Origin: Blastomonas ursincola
GTDB lineage: Bacteria; Pseudomonadota; Alphaproteobacteria; Sphingomonadales; Sphingomonadaceae
DNA: 64,000 nucleotides
Assembly: GCF_013607875.1 (NCBI RefSeq)
Contig: NZ_VDES01000001.1
Span: 848,316 to 912,315, forward strand
Direction of reading: 5' to 3'
This document shows, piece after piece, positions 61,482 to 64,000 of this stretch (its first letter is position 1; every line of letters starts with the position of its first letter). The notes under the pieces are model-generated. The model did not search any database. It had not been told where the DNA came from and saw only the letters and a list, made by a program, of their open reading frames with translations. The translations under genes and the position numbers were made by a program.

Positions 61482-61527
61482 ATAACAAGGGCATGCCGGA
61501 GCGAAAGGCTCGACGTATCGCTCCGGC

Positions 61528-62508
61528 GTGCTTATTGTGGCGGGCGTGACTGTTGAACCACAACTCATTCGTACCTGCTCGATCTGGCGGGCGCTGGAAG
61601 TGGTGGGCGATGCGCCCACGGTGCTGGTGATCGAGGCGATCTGGCTGGGCACCCGGCGCTTCGATGCGCTGCGCAAGCGCACCGGACTGCTGAAAGCCCT
61701 GCTCAGCGACCGGCTCAAGCGGCTGATCGCCAATGGCATGATCGAGAAATGCCCCAGCAGCGACGGCGGCAACCGGCACGAATATGTGCTGACGCAAAAG
61801 GGCCGCGATCTCTACTGGACTTCGCTGATGCTGCTGCGCTGGGAACAGCGCTGGGGCGCAGGCCGCACGAAGTTGAAGGTCGAGCTGACGCACAAGAGCT
61901 GCGGCCATGTGTTCGAGCCCGAGCCTGCATGCAAGGCGTGCAACCAGACGATCGATGCGACGCAGATGGAATGGGAACCCGGCCCCGGCGTTGGCATGAT
62001 GGAGCCGGTCTATTCGCGCCGCCGCCAGCAGCGCGAGACCACCGAAAGCGCGGCCACGCTGTTCGACGAGGCCGCGCGGATCATGGGCGACCGCTGGGCG
62101 AGCCTGATCATGCGGTCGATCTTCACCAACATCAACCGGTTCGACGACATCCGCCGCGACACCGCGATCGCCACCAACATCCTCGCCGAACGGCTGGCCT
62201 GGCTGACCTCGATCGGGGTGATCCGGCAGGAGCAATATATCGAGAGCCCGCCACGCTTCGAGTATCGCCTCCGCCGCAAGGGCGTCGATTACTATCCCGC
62301 GCTGCTGATGCTGATGATGTGGGGCGACAAGTATTTCTGCTCGCCCAACGGCCCCCCGGTGCTGCTCACCCACCGCAATTGCGGCCATAGGCTCGAACCC
62401 CAGGTGGTCTGCTCACACTGCCGCCAGCCGCTCGAGGCGCATGATGTCGACTTCCGCCTCATCGAGGTGGCCGGGGCGGAGGACGAGAGGCAGCCGGTTT
62501 CGGCCTGA
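61528..62508 (+). CDS. Tandem HxlR-type regulator with two Zn-ribbon-like motifs
   Basis: The product is 326 residues, about three times the usual single-domain HxlR. Two HTH domains are visible: residues 18-106 (FDALRKRTGLLKALLSDRLKRL) and 177-268 (FDDIRRDTAIATNILAERLAWL). Each is followed by the same Cys/His motif: LTHKSCGH...CKAC (C125, H127, C135, C138) and LTHRNCGH...CSHC (C285, H287, C295, C298). The start is uncertain: GTG at 61528 or GTG at 61546, neither with a clear ribosome site. It lies among the aromatic/acyl-CoA genes and is their probable regulator. A duplicated, metal-binding HxlR unit acting as an intramolecular dimer is inference. Confidence 0.82.
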   Translation: MLIVAGVTVEPQLIRTCSIWRALEVVGDAPTVLVIEAIWLGTRRFDALRKRTGLLKALLSDRLKRLIANGMIEKCPSSDGGNRHEYVLTQKGRDLYWTSLMLLRWEQRWGAGRTKLKVELTHKSCGHVFEPEPACKACNQTIDATQMEWEPGPGVGMMEPVYSRRRQQRETTESAATLFDEAARIMGDRWASLIMRSIFTNINRFDDIRRDTAIATNILAERLAWLTSIGVIRQEQYIESPPRFEYRLRRKGVDYYPALLMLMMWGDKYFCSPNGPPVLLTHRNCGHRLEPQVVCSHCRQPLEAHDVDFRLIEVAGAEDERQPVSA

Positions 62509-62537
62509 CACCGCTGCTCTGGCATGACGCAATTCAC

Positions 62538-62617
62538 CGTCACCCCCGCGAAGGCGGGGGTCCCGCTATTTCGGATAGGGTGAAGGAAGCGGGATTCCCG
62601 CGTTCGCGGGAATGACG
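62538..62617. repeat. Inverted pair of REP elements
   Basis: Two 30-bp elements in opposite orientation, each a palindrome (CCCCCGCGAAGGCGGGGG and ATTCCCGCGTTCGCGGGAAT), match at 25 of 30 positions when one is reversed. They enclose about 20 bp. They resemble the CGTCA(T/C)CCCCGCGAA...GCGGG REP sequences common in sphingomonad intergenic DNA. They lie between the HxlR and SDR genes and may stabilise the upstream mRNA or terminate transcription. Confidence 0.8.
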
Positions 62618-62727
62618 AAAGCGCGCCGCGATGGGGTGAGCCACGACAACCCTGGCCGCACCCGCAATTATCACTTTCATTATCATACCAAACTGGTTAG
62701 CCTCTTCTCAGCGGGAGAGAGAAAGCC

Positions 62728-63621
62728 ATGGATTCCAGCGTCGAGCGCGCGGTCATCGTCACGGGTGCGGGCAAGGGCCTGGGCGCCGCCTTTGCCAAGG
62801 CATTGGCATCCGAAGGCACGGCGGTGCTGGTCAACAACCGGCTGCGCAAGGGCCAGCCTGACAGCGCCGGAGCGGTCGCGGACGCGATCCGGGCGAATGG
62901 CGGAAGGGCCACCGCGAACTATCAGGACATTGCCGCCCCCGGCGCGGCCCAGGCGCTCGTCAAGGCCGCGCTCGAGGCGTTCGGGCGGATCGATGCCATC
63001 GTGTTCAATGCCGGGATTATCGGCCCGGCGGCCAAGCTGCCCGATATGGACATGACGGCGCTTGGCGAGGTGCTGAACACCAATTTCCTCGCCCAGGTCG
63101 CGCTCGCCCAGGCCGCGCTGCCGCATCTGCTGCAGAGCCCCGCCGGGCGGATGGTGTTCGTCTCGTCGTCGGCCGGGCTGCACGGCGTGCGCGGGCGCAT
63201 CCCCTATGCTGCATCCAAGGGCGCATTGAACGCCATGGCGCTGACGCTGGCCGACGAACTGAAGCGCACGGCGGTCAGGGTGAACGTGCTGTGCCCCTAT
63301 GCGTCCACCCCGATGACCGCGCAGGATGGCGTCGCGGGCGATCCGCGGCTCGACCCGGCTTATGCGGCAGGAATGGCCGCCTATCTCGCGAGCGAGGCGT
63401 GCAGCGTCAACGGCCAGATCTTCCTCGCCGGTGGCCGCCGCTATCGCCGCGCGCGGATGGTCGAGGGGCGCGGCGCATCCGCCCCCGATGACAGCAGCGC
63501 CTGGGTCGCCGAGCATCTCGACCCGATCGCCTCAATGGACGGCGCACGCGAATTTCCGGGCGCCGAAAGCGCCTTTGCCGATCTTTATGCAACCATAGAC
63601 ACAAGCCATATCGGAGGATGA
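62728..63621 (+). CDS. Short-chain dehydrogenase/reductase
   Basis: The product is 297 residues. The cofactor motif is TGAGKGLG at 12-19, with NAG at 94-96 and the catalytic set S147/S148, Y160 and K164 (PYAASKGA). The C-terminal ~60 residues extend beyond the usual ~250. The form resembles the 3-hydroxyacyl-CoA dehydrogenase domain of peroxisomal multifunctional enzyme type 2, which fits a beta-oxidation-like pathway. GGAGAGAGAAAGCC precedes the ATG. It is followed at once by a SnoaL-fold gene. Confidence 0.87.
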   Translation: MDSSVERAVIVTGAGKGLGAAFAKALASEGTAVLVNNRLRKGQPDSAGAVADAIRANGGRATANYQDIAAPGAAQALVKAALEAFGRIDAIVFNAGIIGPAAKLPDMDMTALGEVLNTNFLAQVALAQAALPHLLQSPAGRMVFVSSSAGLHGVRGRIPYAASKGALNAMALTLADELKRTAVRVNVLCPYASTPMTAQDGVAGDPRLDPAYAAGMAAYLASEACSVNGQIFLAGGRRYRRARMVEGRGASAPDDSSAWVAEHLDPIASMDGAREFPGAESAFADLYATIDTSHIGG

Positions 63622-63623
63622 GG

Positions 63624-64000
63624 ATGCGATTGACCGTGGAACAACTGCTCGACCGGCAGGAGATAGAGGACATATTGATCGGCTATGCGCGCGGGGCCGA
63701 CCGCGCCGATGTCGACCTGATCCGCGCCGCCTATCATCCCGATGCGATCGAGGATCATGGCGGGGTCTATGTCGGCCCCGCCTCCGACTATGTCGCGCTG
63801 ATGGCGAAGATCCTGCCCACCGCGCCGCTGATGTCGCACCTGTGCACCAACATTTCGGTCGAGTTTCTCGACGCCGATCTGGCGGTCACCGAATGCTACT
63901 TCCTCACCTTCTCGCGCCGCGAGGCGGAGAGCGGATCGTTCGACAGCCTGACCATGGCGCGCTGCGTCGACCGGTTCGAGCGACGCGACGGCGCATGGAA
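63624..64000 (+). CDS. SnoaL-fold protein (3' end beyond window)
   Basis: The partial frame of 125 codons is open at the right edge. The start is the ATG at 63624, six bases after GGAGG; an in-frame ATG at 63618 overlaps the SDR stop but lies too close to that site. The sequence LLDRQEIEDILIGYARGADRADVDLIRAAYHPDAIEDHGG is the typical N-terminus of SnoaL_4-like proteins such as dehydratase or ring-hydroxylating-dioxygenase-beta-like folds, followed by VTECYFLTFSRRE. It is co-transcribed with the SDR gene. Confidence 0.75.
   Translation, partial: MRLTVEQLLDRQEIEDILIGYARGADRADVDLIRAAYHPDAIEDHGGVYVGPASDYVALMAKILPTAPLMSHLCTNISVEFLDADLAVTECYFLTFSRREAESGSFDSLTMARCVDRFERRDGAW

Noticed and set aside
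62687-62697. Short palindrome ACCA-AAC-TGGT before the SDR gene
   Set aside because: Arms of four bases are too short to stand out, and no convincing matching copy was found before other genes of that region.

Overview
This 64 kb window is one contiguous piece of a high-GC alphaproteobacterial chromosome. The gene content points to the Sphingomonadaceae (Sphingomonas, Sphingobium, Novosphingobium, Sphingopyxis and relatives). The evidence is a TonB-dependent receptor embedded in a catabolic locus, a very large autotransporter built of beta-strand repeats, an HWE-family histidine kinase, indolepyruvate oxidoreductase genes, many SnoaL/NTF2-fold proteins, a carotenoid-oxygenase-family gene beside acyl-CoA ligases, and a sphingomonad-like REP pair. 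The genus cannot be decided from this sequence. I saw no rRNA, tRNA, CRISPR array, transposase or replication origin.

Layout. (1) 1-10438, minus: 5' part of a giant autotransporter; its C-terminal barrel lies off the left edge. (2) 11163-12308, plus: a sensor kinase whose membrane domain keeps the key residues of the plant ethylene-binding domain. (3) 12330-17352: a cyclase-iorA-iorB operon (minus) divergent from a marR gene, with a long dyad between them. (4) 17514-19036: a MetE-like protein and a SnoaL-fold protein. (5) 19044-43508: a large sugar/glycoside locus. It holds a GMC dehydrogenase with its Tat-exported small subunit and a drug/metabolite exporter, a redoxin, a TonB receptor, four MFS transporters in all, a ThuA-domain protein, several TIM-barrel isomerase-like proteins, a Gfo/Idh/MocA dehydrogenase, an exported esterase, a TetR regulator, two alpha/beta pairs resembling C-glycoside deglycosidases, and a second GMC oxidoreductase. 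(6) 43536-48969: a xylose block with an MFS sugar porter, a LacI-type regulator, xylB and xylA. (7) 49041-64000: an acyl-CoA type catabolic region with two thiolases, two AMP-forming ligases, a nitronate monooxygenase, a DapB-like reductase, a carotenoid/stilbene cleavage oxygenase, an SDR, several SnoaL-fold proteins and a two-domain HxlR regulator.

How it fits together. Region 5 is tied together by one recurring 16-bp palindrome of the form TAGAAT-N4-ATTCTA. I found eight good copies and two weaker ones, all in intergenic promoter regions between 22.8 and 41.9 kb, and I noticed none outside. It looks like the operator of a single regulon, possibly bound by the TetR protein encoded inside it. 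The enzymes suggest a route in which a glycoside is taken up across both membranes, oxidised at the sugar (probably to a 3-keto form) by GMC or Gfo/Idh enzymes, and cleaved by metal-dependent TIM-barrel plus beta-subunit lyases; the sugar would then be re-isomerised. The neighbouring xylA-xylB block carries its own CG-centred LacI-type palindromes, one before xylB and one before the porter. Functions are inferred from recognised families and residues read by eye; no database search was run.
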